A stretch of DNA of 64,000 nucleotides, from NCBI GenBank assembly GCA_009823505.1, contig VZQC01005897.1:344796-408795 (forward strand), read 5' to 3'. The DNA is from Rhizomys pruinosus (lineage: Eukaryota; Chordata; Mammalia; Rodentia; Spalacidae). The notes under the pieces are model-generated. The model was not told the DNA's origin. It did no database searches and worked only from the letters and a program-made list of their open reading frames with translations. The number at the start of each line of letters is the position of its first letter. Position 1 is the stretch's first letter. The translations under genes and the position numbers were made by a program. Shown here piece after piece: positions 23,541-35,629 of the stretch.

Positions 23541-24300
23541 TTTTTTGCATTTTCCCCCTTTTTTCACTGAATTTTTGTGAATTTCATGCAATATATTTTG
23601 ATTGTATATAGATCCCCTCCCTTACCAGCATCCATTCTTACTACTCCATAATTAATTTCATGTACTCTATTATACAAATATTAAGACCTATAGTCAAATT
23701 TGTGTCCCTGGGTGTCCTTCAGGATAGATCCATCCCCTGGAACCTAGTTAACTTACTAAGAATCACACCCTTAAAAGAGCCTGACTCTCCTCAGCAGCCA
23801 TCGGTTTCCAGGTAGGATTGGGGTTTCTTACCCGCTTCCCCATGTCTAAGCTAGGATTTTGTCTGGTTAGACCTTGCATGGGATTTCTACATGTTGCACC
23901 CATTGCTGTGAGTTCATGTAAGTAACTGATCAGCTTTCTGGAAAACTGTTTCCCGTGGTCACCCGCCACCTGGCTCTTACAGTCTTGCCACTCCCTCGTT
24001 TGCAGTGATCCCTGATCCTCAGGGAGCAGTTTAATATAGGTGTCCTATTCCAGGATAAGCACTCTGCAGCCTCTCATTCTCTGCAAGCTGGCTGGTCATA
24101 GGTTTCTGTGTTAATCAGCACCTAATGCATGCAGAAACTTCTCTCAAGAGAGGTGAGAGATGCGTGTTAATCTAGGGATATAACAAATAAGTCATTAAGA
24201 GTCACGTTACTATTATATCTACATGTTCTTAGGCCTGATGTCAATGTCAGGTGTGGGCTCATCTTATGAAGTAGACCTTAAATTCAGTTAGAAAAGCATA
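23540..24300 (-). mobile_element. Rodent LINE-1 3' end, antisense, degraded
   Basis: 'tgaatttcatgcaata', 'gatcccctcccttaccagc', 'tctcctcagcagccat', 'gtggtcacccgccacctggctc' match in kind the antisense L1 end at 9965-11400. No frame. Confidence 0.5.
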
Positions 24301-24751
24301 TCTAGCTTTTATTGAACTAAGGGAGAATATGTATTTCTTCATAATTTAAGCTGTGTGTAAGGAGTGCTCAAGAAAGAGAATATGGTTTGTTGACTTTCAC
24401 CTCGACTGTGACTTTAGTGTCTTCTGATTCAGAGAAGGCTCCATTGAACATAGTTCCTTCTTTACTCAAGAACCAATGACCCATTGGTGACTTAGGTCTT
24501 GCTTGTCTTATCTTCCCATTGGAAATCTTTTCTATAAAACAGGGAGAATGGGGAAAGTAAGAGCACTTGAGATGCAAATCAATTTATTTTGTGTTTAGAA
24601 GACAGTTTTGGTGAAGATGAATTTTAAAGTCCCACTGACTAAAAACAAGTCAGTGGATATCTGTTTTTATTAAGCTTGGCCCTTCTAACCAACCATAATA
24701 GAAATAATTTTAGAGTTTCTCTTAGTTTTCAGTTGGTAGATTTTTAGGTAT

Positions 24752-24834
24752 TAAAGTTATAGAACACCTTTTCCTGCATTTGTAAGGGGCCCCAGTTTTG
24801 GGGGATATGCAGGAAAAGGTGTTCTATAATTTTA
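24752..24834. repeat. Compact inverted repeat (hairpin)
   Basis: Arms 24757-24779 and 24807-24829 are perfect 23-bp inverted copies. With one mismatch they extend five more bases to 24752 and 24834. The 27-nt loop contains GGGGCCCC (itself self-complementary) and a GGGGG run. Nothing around it identifies a transposon. See the finding. Confidence 0.9.
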
Positions 24835-24864
24835 TTAACAAGAAAAAAGAAACTTTTGTTTTCT

Positions 24865-25123
24865 TTTTTATAATTTTTTTTCTAATTTTATTTATTTTTG
24901 TATGTTTATGAATGTACTGTTTGCATGTAGGTTTGTGCACCCGTGTCGTGCAATGTCTCGGAGGTCAGAAGAGGGTCTCGGATTCCCCTGGAACTGGAGT
25001 TCTCCTGGAATTGGAGTTACAGACAGTTCTTAGCCACCTTGTAGGTGCTGGGAATCAAACCTGGGTCCCCTGCAAGATCAGTCAGTCGGTGCTCTTAACC
25101 ACTAGGCCATCTCTCCAGCCCCT
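24865..25123 (-). mobile_element. B2 SINE, antisense
   Basis: Two internal units, head at 25123. Perfect 15-bp target duplication aaacttttgttttct at 24850-24864 and 25124-25138. Confidence 0.95.
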
Positions 25124-25437
25124 AAACTTTTGTTTTCTATCATGGGCAACTTGTTAAAGAGGAATGTGGTCAGTATGTAATCACTACAGTGTGTAGCAAA
25201 AGGTAAACACTGTAATATATAACAAAACATTGATCTTTATAAGTGGAAAAGACTAGAGCCATAGTCAGCTCTTCAGAGCCTGGTCCTAGAAGCTGGAGAA
25301 GGTGTCATAGGAAAGATGGAATCTCAGTGCTACTGTGCTCTAGATAGAAACTATGCTTCTTAAGAAGTCTTAAAGAATGAGATGATAACGAGGCAGTAAG
25401 TCAGATAATTTCTGCTTTAATTAGTCAGCTATGTAAA

Positions 25438-25468
25438 ACACACACACTCACACACACATACACACATA
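25438..25468. repeat. (CA)n microsatellite
   Basis: Interrupted CA run. Confidence 0.9.
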
Positions 25469-26034
25469 AAGGCACCCCATGCTACTAAAGGAACACAAAT
25501 ACGAGAAAATGTTTTGGAATGTCCTGTTCTTTTCTATTCTTTATGTTAGCAATTAAATACTATAGTGCTCACTATATGGAAATTACAAAGTAATTAAAAT
25601 GTGACATTCTATAAAGGCATAATAAAACCAGAGAGGCTGGTCCAACACTTTATTAAGTAGAAACAATTATTTTGGAGGTTGAATCCATTTCAAGTTGTGT
25701 GATTCTCTCCTTCCACCTAGAGCCAGGTATAAGAGCTCAGAGCTTATGACAATGTTCCAAAAACTTTTGACCATTTCCTGGAGTTTTAGGTGTTCTTCAG
25801 TAAAAGGGAAATTTCCAGAAAATGGCTGGGCATCCATTTGAAAAGGTTTCAGTTGTACGGACCTGGATGGTAATGCCATATGACTCAGGAAGGCAGTCTA
25901 CCATATTACAGACCCAGACAGGCAGGTTCTTAGGTTGGACATGGGCTTGTCATAAACCGTGCTTACAACATTCTTGTATGGATTCTTTTAGGAAGTCTTC
26001 AGGATACCAAGAAGGGTGCATATGCTGGGTTCTG

Positions 26035-26080
26035 TCCATCCATCCATCCATCCATCCATCCATCCATCCATCCATCCATC
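26035..26080. repeat. (ATCC)n microsatellite
   Basis: About 11 perfect ATCC units. Confidence 0.97.
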
Positions 26081-27072
26081 TGGCTTTGAATTCTACATTA
26101 ATTTGGAGTGTTGGTTCAGTGCACTAACTTATCAACCCACGAATGTGTTATAGCTTTGAATTATTTTCAATTATTTTATCATCTCTATTTCATAGCTGTT
26201 AATTACCTTCAGAAAAATATGCCCTACAAAGTGCTCTACCTATTAATTATTAATGAGACCGCTTTCAATAGAGGAAGATTAGTTTCTGAAAATTTCTTGA
26301 TTGCCAGAAAGCAAAATGTCCTCATCAACTGGCACAATCAGCAGTATGACTCTAAACTAGTAGTTAAGTGAACGTACAACCTCTTCATACATCTTGAGGG
26401 ACAGCAGCACTCAACCAAGTTTGACAGAATTCCCCTGGCTTCACCCAGCTTTGTTGCAAATGTAGTAAACGTGAGCAAAATAACAGGTCTTCTGACTTGA
26501 ACTTGTTGCTTTACTGTCCACCACTCTTATTGTTGCATTTTACTCCCGGGTTGAATTTCTACGCCTACTTTTCCTCCCTTCTCTTCTTGTCCAATTCCGT
26601 TCAATCCTGTTTGTCACCCAGTTTGTAACAGAAATTACTGATGTCTCCTTGACTCACAGATCTTAGTGTATAGGTTTACTCAACCATAGATGAACATCAA
26701 CGCCAGCAGGACAGTGGAAGGAACTTCCTTGTGGAAATAATTGATGGTAGACCCACTTAAACTTGTTGAGGGTCATAGAAAGGTTTCATGGTCTAGATTG
26801 TAACTCTACCCCTGTAGTCACGCTGTCTCCCTTTCCCTCTGCCCTCAGGGAGAAGCCAGACTCCCTTCCCCACCTCAGCTATGCTCCACACATCTGTTCA
26901 CTCTTTGCCTCCTCACGTTCTCCTTCCCAGTGGAAATGAACATTCTCCTTTATTTCCATCCTGAAAAATTGCCCAAGTGCTCTTCTGTCTCCTGACCCTG
27001 CTAATCTCCTAAGCAAAGTCTCCTTTCTCTCAGTTTCTACTGCTTTAACCATATTCTCCCAAACTTGTCACA

Positions 27073-27167
27073 CTCAGTCATTCCCTCCACGCTCGGTTGT
27101 CCCCTCCACGCTCGGTCGTCCCCTCCACTCTCGGTGGTTCCCTCCACGCTCAGTCATTCCCTCTACA
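27073..27167. repeat. 19-bp minisatellite, 5 copies
   Basis: Units start at 27073, 27092, 27111, 27130 and 27149, with a core of 'tccctccacgctc' and a variable 'agtcat/ggttgt/ggtcgt' part. CpG is kept in several units. Confidence 0.93.
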
Positions 27168-27258
27168 TTTCACCTGCTCCATTTTGTTTTCCCAACAACA
27201 TTTTCAAGTCTGAAAATAGGAATCATGTTTCTCATATACTTTGTAAAGGTTAATTTTT

Positions 27259-27482
27259 TTATTAAAATATTTTATTTATTTTGTATGTGTATGAATGTAC
27301 TGTCTGCATGCAGGTTTGTGCACCTGTGTCATGCAGTGCTGCGGAGGTCAGAAGAGGGTGTCGGATGCCCCTGGAACGGGAGTTAAAGATGGTTCTTAGC
27401 CACCATGTGGGTGCTGGAGATTGAACCTGGGTCCTCTGCAAGAGCAGTCAGTGCTCTTAACCACTAGGCCATCTCTCCAGCC
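27259..27482 (-). mobile_element. B2 SINE, antisense
   Basis: Single internal unit form ('cctggaacgggagttaaag'). Perfect 17-bp target duplication tgtaaaggttaattttt at 27242-27258 and 27483-27499. Confidence 0.95.
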
Positions 27483-27711
27483 TGTAAAGGTTAATTTTTT
27501 AAAAAATTAAAAAAAATTGTACACATTAGTATCCAGTCCATGGGTTCTAACTCTGTGGAGTCAACCAAACTTAAAAGATATTTTGGGGAAAATGCATCTA
27601 TCCTGTATTTCTTGTCTTACTCCTTAAAAGTTCAGCATTACAGATATTATTGTATCACTTCCATTGACGCAGTAGTAGTCTAGAGCTGATTTCAAGCAGA
27701 AGATGTAGGGC

Positions 27712-27900
27712 TGGGGAGGTGGTTGCTCTTCCAGAGAACACAGGTTCAGTTCCCAGCACCCACATGGCAGATAACAACCATCCATAGCTCCAGTTCCAGG
27801 GGGATTCACTACCCTTATCTGGCCTCTGCAGGCATTTCACACACAGGGCACACTTACATACATGCAGGGGAGACACTTATAAACACCAAATTAAAAATAA
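27712..27900 (+). mobile_element. B2 SINE, sense, older
   Basis: Starts 'agggctggggaggtgg', with 'cagttcccagcacccacatgg' and a 3' AAATAAAG tail. Several head bases are missing compared with other copies. Confidence 0.8.
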
Positions 27901-28019
27901 AGTGGAAGCTGTGTGTAGATTATATTCAATTGTGATGTCATTTTGTATAAGGGAGTAGAACTTGTATGGATCTGGTCATCTGAAAGGGATCCTGGAGCCA
28001 TCCCTCATGACTGCTGAAC

Positions 28020-28265
28020 AACTGCTATATATTTGCTATTTACTGGGTGTCTTCAAACACCTGTAGAATGTTCGTCTTGCACTCATTGACACGAGGCCGG
28101 CCTTCAGGATCAATCGCAGGGAGTGCAACTGTGTTGCTAGCAGGCACTGATTGGGTAATAACTGATTAGGGTGCATGTCTGCAAAGTAAACTTCCTCATA
28201 CCTCCAAAGGGCTCTGTATTGATGAAGAAGCTGATCAAAGGTATAGATTAAGTCCCATATCCCCA
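28020..28265 (-). pseudogene. Possible decayed coding fragment, unrecognised
   Basis: On the minus strand an open frame begins MGIWDLIYTFDQ (ATG at about 28263) and runs about 76 residues to a stop near 28036. The middle (FDQLLHQYRALWRYEEVYF) has protein-like composition with aromatic and charged residues. A second frame toward its 3' end (GRPRVNECKTNILQVFEDTQ then stop) also reads sensibly, so a frameshift may lie between. I do not recognise the family. It abuts an antisense LTR, so it could be repeat-derived or chance. Confidence 0.2.
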
Positions 28266-28560
28266 TCTTAGTCTTTTTAAAGCTTCTATAACAGAATGTT
28301 TGAAAATAATTTTTATTAAAAACGGATTTTTTTTTTCTCATTGTTCTGGTGACTAGAAAATCCAAGATCAAGGTGGTGGCATTTTTAGTACAGGCCTTAA
28401 CTCTGCATCCAAGATGATGTAATGGATTCTGTGTCCTCCAGAAAGCGCAAGTGCTATATCCTCAGACGCTGAGGAGCAGAGGATGGCTCTGCTTCTGCAG
28501 TTCTCATTCATCATCACTCCAGGGGGAAGCAGCTCTGTGGAACATATTGGGTTGGGCATT
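28266..28560 (-). mobile_element. MaLR LTR (MLT1-like), antisense
   Basis: 'agcttctataacagaatg' at the left edge, then 'ttctggtgactagaaaatccaagatcaagg' in outline and 'tgtcctccag' match the reverse of an MLT1-type 3' half. Old and incomplete. Confidence 0.5.
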
Positions 28561-29617
28561 TAGACCCTCATGTTACATTGAGATTTAGTTTTCAACATGA
28601 GTTTTGTAGGGATCAATAACATTCAAAGCACAGCAATTCTTTGATGAAAAATGAGAGTTGGTTTTAAGTTATAATGAAAATGCCTTGACCCCACTTGAAA
28701 TTCAAGAGATTTGAGATTAGTGTTGGAATTGTATTTTACTCATCTGCTGGTCACTATCAATTTTGATTCATTTAAAGCATGAAAAAGTAAAATAATGGAA
28801 ACATAGCCTTAAACCATGCAGTTTTTAATAAAATATACCTAGACCAGTAATTTTCATATCTCTTACATTTCCATTCCCTCTAGATGATTCTTCTTTCTGT
28901 AACATGTAAATACTTTCTGTACATAAACATATCGATTATAGTTTTCAGATTTATCTTTCCCATTAAACTATAAATGTTATGAAAATAAGGGGCACACCCT
29001 ATCTATTCTTAGCTCTTCCCATGAAAATGGAACTCTTGCGACTTTTGTTTTCAAAATCCTAGTACAGTATAATTTTCTAATTGTATTTCTCACTGTTGAG
29101 AAAAGCAGTAGCTTCCTCAAGCTAACTGTACCACCCATGAAGGAGGAGAGAGAGAAGATGGTAGAGAAAATGGAGGAGGAGTTTGCAACGGGGAAAGCCA
29201 GAGCATTTTACAGAAGTTTTCATCCCATAGATAGGTACTGAGTGACCACTAAGTGTCAGGAACTCTTCTGGTACCCCAAAAGGACAGCTCTGAACAATAC
29301 AGGCATGGTCTCTATCCTCAAAGACCTTGCAGCACCCCCCCCCAAGAGACTGCTGACAGTGAATAGTTCAGTGAATAGTTTGCCTTAGAAGGGTCCCAGA
29401 ATGAAAACACTGAAGTTCTTTGGAGGCATTAAAGGGAAGGGAGGTCATGCTGTCAAGAAGCGTCTTTAACACAGCCTGCTTCCCAGAAGCATCTCATGCC
29501 TCTCTCAGGCTTTGGCTGTACTGAAATCTGACATTCGGTGATCACCATTTCAACCTAGCAGGGGATGCTGGGAGTTAATCTGCACTGTTAACACCAGTGT
29601 CCCTAGTGAGCCAAAAC
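28561..29617. other. Unassigned, with a MIR/L2-like block
   Basis: At 29230-29340 'actgagtgaccactaagtgtc', 'aacaatacaggcatgg' and 'tcctcaaagaccttgcag' recall the 'storage' block of an old L2/MIR-type repeat. A C-run occurs at 29335-29343. The rest is unassigned. Confidence 0.35.
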
Positions 29618-29630
29618 ACAAAGCATTTCT

Positions 29631-29906
29631 TTTTTTTTTTTTTTTTTTTAATTTTTATTTTTTTATTTTTTTAAAAATGTTGTATGTAAATGTAATGTTC
29701 CTTGCTGGCTCGCCCAGGTCTGCGCACCCGTGTCGTGCGATGCCGCGGAGGTCAGAAGACGGTCTCGGATTCCCCTGGAACTGGAGTTCTCCTGGAACCG
29801 GAGTCACAGACGGTTCTTAGCCGCCATGTGGGTGCTGGGGATCGAACCCGGGTCCTCTGCAAGAGCGGTCGTCGCTCTTAACCGCTAGGCCATCCCTCCA
29901 GCCCCG
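29631..29906 (-). mobile_element. B2 SINE, antisense, young, CpG-rich
   Basis: Two internal units, many CpGs retained (cgtgtcgtgcgatgccgcgg). Perfect 13-bp target duplication acaaagcatttct at 29618-29630 and 29907-29919. The 3' segment near 29680-29720 is altered compared with siblings. Confidence 0.95.
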
Positions 29907-29970
29907 ACAAAGCATTTCTGATTGCCTGGAGTCCAGAGGTACTTCTGGCCAATGGGTGTCATATATTAAA

Positions 29971-30216
29971 AAATTTTTATTTATTTATTATTTTTATATG
30001 TGTATGAATGTACTAATGTCTGCATGTACGTTTGTGCACCCGTGTCGTGCAATGCCGTGGAAGTCAGAAGAGGGTCTGGGATTCCCCTGGAACTGGAGTT
30101 CTCCTGGAATTGCAGTTTCAGACGGTTCTTAGCCGCCATGTGGGTGCTGGGGATCTAACCCGGGTCCTCTGCAAGAACTTCGGTGCTCTTAACCACTAGG
30201 CTATCTCTCCAGCCCG
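29971..30216 (-). mobile_element. B2 SINE, antisense, young
   Basis: Two internal units, B box slightly altered (gatctaaccc). Perfect 12-bp target duplication tcatatattaaa at 29959-29970 and 30221-30232. Confidence 0.95.
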
Positions 30217-30234
30217 GGTATCATATATTAAACC

Positions 30235-31314
30235 CTAGGCCTTATAACTAGAAGTTCATAATGAACCAAGAGTCCTAATTCAGTGGCTTCATTTGTGTTT
30301 TTGGAATGGTGATGATACCATGCAGTTTTTAGACTAACACACCTCCAAGCGTAGATTGTTAGACATTTCGTGTGCAATAATGTGTTAGGTTTAGTTTGCA
30401 ATGTACAGTGAAGGTGCTCCATGTTACAGAAATATGAGCGTAAAAAGGGTTGAGGTATATCAGGCTACAGAAGAACATTATTTACACATGAAAACTCAAA
30501 CAGAATACTAAAAGATAAGAATAGAGATGAGTAAAAATCATACCTCAGTTAATGCAGCTAACTGGGATTATGGATCAAACCAGCCAAGGTTTCAGCAAGG
30601 TTGATTAGCTCTCATTTGTAATCAGGACTGTTTGATTTTGTGCAGAGTTATACATAAGCAAGCTCAGGGCAAGTAATGATGTGATACTGTTTTATAAAAA
30701 AAAATACTGATAGCACATTCATAAGCTTGATCCCAGCTTGCTCCTTGCAAAGAAGGAACTGTTTCCATGCAGCTATGCTTCAAGCTATTAGCAACCTTCT
30801 GTTCCAAGGAACAGGAACAGGGCTTTCTTTGGAAAGTGACTGATACCTTGATCTGCGTACTTGCTGATATATTTGAGCTCTAAATCAGGATGTGCCTGAG
30901 ATCTAGAGCAAAGAGGGCTTGATGCCTCAGCAGGTCTTGGCAGCCTGTGTTTGGAGGTCGCATTTAAGCTCATCTTTGAGGATCTGCATGTTATGCCCTA
31001 AGCGGTGTTCTTTGCAGAGGGAGCAGTATGTGCGAGCACAGCTCTACCCACACAAGGGAACCAGCTAACAGCTGGCTAAAGGAGCCTATGGTTAAGACTA
31101 TGGCAGGAAGAGGTGAAAGAGGGGACTTCACAGCTTTATACGCTGCCCCTGGACATTCCTCTGAAGGCAGTGAAGCTGAAGTATGCTCTTTGAGCAGCAA
31201 CTGACAAAATCCTTTTGATATTTTTAGAGAATTGTGTTGGTAACTCAGGAAACCAATGACAATCTGAGTTACAGAGCCAGTGAGGGCCAGGAGGAAGGGC
31301 TGGAAACCTGAGGC
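30235..31314. other. Unassigned sequence
   Basis: No nameable repeat and no coding frame. Short open frames on the minus strand lack conserved features. Confidence 0.35.
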
Positions 31315-31480
31315 CTTGTACTACAGTTTGGATCTTGGATTTTCTTCAAAGTGCTGGTGGTTAAGGCTTGATCCCTAGGGTGACCCTTTGGGGAGGTGAT
31401 GGAACCGCTAAGTGGTAGAGCCTTACAGATGGTCTTGGTTAGAACCTTCTTCAGTGTGGGAAGCACATTCTTGAGAGACA
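31315..31480 (+). mobile_element. LTR-like remnant (MaLR type?)
   Basis: 'tactacagtttggatctt', 'ttaaggcttgatccc' and 'gggaggtgatggaaccgctaag' follow the opening of a MaLR-type LTR. Short and degraded. Confidence 0.4.
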
Positions 31481-32230
31481 TGGCATGGTGATTGAAAGAG
31501 GTCAGATGCTGAGAAGTATCATAGCTGTATAATCAATCAGCTTTGACCCATAAGCCAGTAGAGCCCTTGGGTCCTGGGATATGGAGACTTATCTTTACCG
31601 CCTTGGGTGGTAGCAGCAACTTTTATTTAAGGTTGATTGTACGGCTACTATCTGAACTGTTGTTATTAATGAACCCTTACCACAAACAACTCTGTAGTGT
31701 GCTAGAGTGATTACAATTGTCCAAATGAGAATAACTGAGATCTAAGAGGCAATATAGTTTACTTAGAGCTTCAGATTTGCATGGCAAGCCCTCAGCCCAT
31801 CATCCTCTCTTGCCTATATTGCCTATGGGAATCTTCCCTGTTGGCCCTACACAGTGGAGCAAGTATCAGCAGGGACCTTCTGCATTTCACTGCATCCCCC
31901 TTCTCTGTCATTCCTCTGCCTATAATGACAGTATTCTTTTCTTAATTACCCAGACCAGAAATCAGGAAAGTGCTTATTCTCTTCATTTCTCTCTGTCCTT
32001 CCAGCACTCTGTTAGTCACCAAAGCTGAATGCTTTCTCGTCTTGGATACTTCAGAGCAGAGGTATACTTCTCGGTGAACAGTCTCCCCTCTGTTCTCTTC
32101 CTGGAGCTTTGCACAATCAGTGATTTACTAGTTTCCCTTACCTTCACGATTGGATTATGAACTTCTTAAAGGACAGACCATATTTTCAACCCATATCTGT
32201 GTCTTAAGGCTTTAAGATTTACTGTATTTT
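31481..32230. other. Old MIR/L2 remnants
   Basis: A MIR-like antisense piece around 31650-31760 ('ttatccaaatgagaataactgagatc' type). L2-like sense sequence ends around 32140-32210 ('ttggattatgaacttctta', 'ggacagaccatattttc'). Assignment is by motif order only. Confidence 0.4.
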
Positions 32231-33969
32231 CCTAGCAGTAGAAAATTTAAATTTTGTACTGATTGTTTCAGTCAAAGGCACCCTTTATCATGGAACTTGT
32301 ATTGTGCTTTATCATTTCTTCATGTTTAAACGAACCCTCTGCTGCATGGAAGAACAGCATCAGACTTTATGAGTTCTAATAGAGAACAATGACTAGGTCA
32401 ATAGACTGGTCAAGGACTGGTTTCTAGAAGTTCCCAAAGGGGTGGATTTCTAAAGGGTGGTCTTGGTCAAACATTCAGACTTCAAGCCTCAGGTTACTAG
32501 CAGTTTCAAGAGCCCATGTGGAATGCGAAGAGGGGCAGATCCCAATGTTAATGAAGCCCCGAACAGAGTGCAGGAAAGACTCCCCAGGTTCAGGAGACAC
32601 AGCTAGATTACCAGATATCCCCTAAACCTTTGTTCCCTCTTTGATCCTCCCATTCTCCATTGACTTGATATTTTTAATTATATGTGACATTGTCTGGGTG
32701 GTTAATGAAAGGAAATGAGATTTGTATTGAATTAGTTTAAAATTCACAGGCCTGAGTTTCAAAATGAAATATTCTAGTTTTATTTATAAGTAAATTTTTA
32801 ATTTTCTCAGTTTCTTTCTCTGGTATTTTGTGATCATTTAAAAATTGTCACGTGATCTTCAGTTTCACCTCCCCTGTCATTTTTGAAACATGCACTCTCA
32901 TGTCAGTTGACAAATGCTAGCATTCTGTTCAACTGTGAGAGCTGTGGGAAGAGGATGGACCTCGGCTGCAGATTTTTCATGCTGTAAAATCTCATTAGCT
33001 TAGCTTCTATTGCTTTAGATTTGTGATAATTTAGGTCTGGCAAGTGTGACTGACATGAAGTAAAATGTTTCCCCTTTTATGTACAAAATTGTCATTTTTG
33101 TCACTAATTTTCAGAATGGTAGAGCTGAAGGAACCGTAAGTCCTCTTCTCAAAGGCCTGATGTGGCAGGTGAAGACCCTGAGGTACCGAGGGTAATATAG
33201 GGGTTGAGAGCAGCAGAAGCCTGATCCTCTGTTCTCAGATTCCACGACTCCATATGCATAAGAAATGCCACTTAAACTCCTAAGGAAGCCCCACCTCTAA
33301 CCCCGTACTGATGTCCAGCTCATTCCTTCCCTGTCTCTTCCAAGTTCATATTATTTCAACAGTAATGCTATCCTTGAATTGGTAGTGGAGCCTTAATCCA
33401 TGAGGAATATTAGAACGTTTACCATACTAGAAATGAAGCTTCTCCCAGTGTCTAACTTTCAAGCCAGCCCTAGTGGCTGGGAGAATGACAAGATGAAACC
33501 TGCATGGTCCCCTCCCCTTCACAGTTGATGTGCAGCCTGCAACCACAGCTAACTTCCTGCCTCCCCCAGGGAGACCTTAGCTGAGCTGCATGCCCATTAG
33601 TCCAGTATCCATTTGGGAACTCAACAGTCATTGACTGATAAGCACATTGAGCAGTACCTGACTTAATGGTGACTGCCATTGTAGATCCTGTCCTAGAATA
33701 TCACAAGAGCACCAGGTAAGGTCAAGAGGGACTCTGGAGCTGTTGTCTTGGACTCTGGTCAATTCTGGCTGTTTCCTTTCATGGGCTGACAGTTTGTCCA
33801 GGAATAACCTTTCAATCCTACTAATGAAGCACAAGCAATTAGATATATAGGTATTTAAACAGTACTAATTGTTATGGTAGGTTACTTTGGTATAGACACA
33901 GATGTTTGGATGGTATGTTAATCCATGAATTACATTTTTTTTTCTGTAAAATATGACAGGGTCTTACTG
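32231..33969. other. Unassigned, with an old SINE-like block
   Basis: 33115-33200 ('gaatggtagagctgaaggaacc', 'tcctcttctcaaaggcctg', 'gaagaccctgagg') resembles an old mammalian SINE core. The remainder is unassigned. 32660-33010 is AT-rich with few repeats. Confidence 0.35.
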
Positions 33970-34400
33970 TGGCTTATAACATCTCCTAACCACTAGAGGA
34001 TGTAAGCTTGTGGCATCAGCCGTGGGTTATTCCTCCAAGGAGAGAGCTATAGCCACTTAGATTTGGGATATACAGGTATATGGCTGCCACTGCTGCACAG
34101 TATTTCCAGGCAGTCTCGACCACCTGTGCCCCTTTTCTAAGCCTAGGGAACAATCTGCAGAAGAGGGGGCGTGGTAGAATGTAAGGACTGCAATTGGGGT
34201 GAATGGCGAAACTACAGCAATATAGACTGGACACTCATCTGATCGACTTGATTGAACATACAAGCCCCCCCTGCTGGATGGTGGGACCCATGGGCTGTGT
34301 GGGTTTGGGCACAACTGCTTGCAAATTGGTTTTACATGAAGGATGCTTGTACTCATAAATTATTACTTATTGTTAAAAAAATGAAAAAAAAAAAAGTAAT
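33970..34400 (+). mobile_element. Rodent LINE-1 3' UTR, sense
   Basis: The last 150 bp ('ctggacactcatctgatcgac', 'ctgctggatggtgggac', 'acaactgcttgcaaattg') are the sense counterpart of the antisense L1 piece at 13040-13190. An A-rich tail follows at 34374-34410. Confidence 0.6.
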
Positions 34401-34472
34401 AAAAAAAAGAGGGACTCTGCCTCTATTCTCCAGAATCCCTTGAGCAATGGTGTTTGCATCTTGTGGAAATGA

Positions 34473-34497
34473 CTAGCCGGCTGGCTGGCTGGCTGGC
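34473..34497. repeat. (GGCT)n simple repeat
   Basis: About five GGCT units. Confidence 0.9.
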
Positions 34498-34799
34498 TTT
34501 GAGAGTCCAATGAAGATTATGGAGCATTCTTCCTGTTCCACTGTCAGATATGGAGATATTTGAGTACACATACATACACACAGATCTGCACACAGTTTCA
34601 GGGAGAGGCATCTGTGGATTCTTGTAATCCCATCACTGGCATGGAGGAAACAGTTCCCATAAATGGAAGTTTTCTAACTTATAATGAGTACTACCCATAG
34701 TTGTATAGCATGATGTAGATAAATGATATCTTTTACATATAGTAGCATATGATGTTAGATAATTTCTCTCATTTAATAGATGTGAAATGGCAAGTGATA

Positions 34800-34943
34800 G
34801 TCACCATAATAATACAGCTATTATTATTAGCTACCATTGTATGCTGGGCACTGTTCTAAGCTCTTTGCATGTATTGACTCCTTATAATCTCCTTCTGAGG
34901 TAGGAACTTTTATTTACCCTAGTTCAGAGTTAAAGTCACTACG
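34800..34943 (-). mobile_element. MIR SINE, antisense
   Basis: 'gtatgctgggcactgttctaa', 'gctctttgcatgtattgac' and 'tgaggtaggaacttttattt' are the reverse MIR core. A B2 inserted right at its far end. Confidence 0.7.
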
Positions 34944-35184
34944 GGGACTGGAGAGATGGCCTAGTGGTTAAGAGTGCCGACTGCTCTTGCAGAGGACCTA
35001 GGTTCGATCCCCAGCACCCACTTGGCGCCTGAAAACCGTCTTTATCTCCAGATCCAGGGGAATTCGACACCCTCTTCTGACCTCTGCGGCATCGCACGAT
35101 ACCGGTGCACAAACCTGCATGCAGACAGTACATTTATACACATACGAAAATAAATAAAAAATTTTTTAAAATTGTAAAAAAAAA
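34944..35184 (+). mobile_element. B2 SINE, sense, complete
   Basis: Head 'ggggactggagagatgg', B box 'ggttcgatccc', single internal unit, A-rich tail. Target duplication agtcactacg before the head (34934-34943) and after the tail (from 35185). From 35019 onward the element and its 3' flank are copied in inverted form at 35630-35876. Confidence 0.95.
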
Positions 35185-35263
35185 AGTCACTACGATGGAA
35201 TAGTGTGGGGCTTACAGGATTGTGGAGGGGAGACCTCAGTATTATGCTTGGGACTGAATGGAC
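35019..35263. repeat. Inverted duplication, left arm
   Basis: About 245 bp comprising the 3' two-thirds of the B2, its tail, one target-duplication copy and 70 bp of 3' flank ('...ggactgaatggac'). It is nearly identical to the reverse complement of 35630-35876, differing only in the A/T tract lengths. Confidence 0.95.
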
Positions 35264-35629
35264 CCGCAGACATGTTTCACAGTTGCTGAATGAGTCTTAT
35301 TTGAGGGCACCGTACTTTCCCTGTGATGAAAATTTTTAAAAATTACTTCACATCTGGAATATTCAAAATTTAATGCTTAGGACACTATTCAATATTGGCC
35401 TACCACACTTGGGGCCATGTGGCTCCTTCCAGAGTCTGGCCAGCTTCTGGGTTTATATTGTACTTAACAGAGAAGAGCCAGTACTTCCAGAGGTTGGGGT
35501 AAATTAGGAAGGGAGAATGACTCTGGGAGACTGATGATCTGTTGCCATCCCTCTGGGTCATAGGATTCTGTGACTTGGTGACTCTAGGCTATCCCTTAGT
35601 TAACAGGTGAAAAAATTAATGGTGATGGA

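Larger units (their letters stand above)
25139..27072. other. Unassigned sequence with simple repeats
   Basis: Contains (CA)n at 25438-25468 and (ATCC)n at 26035-26080. The rest is not assignable. C-rich blocks around 26540-27000 resemble old L2, but weakly. Confidence 0.35.
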
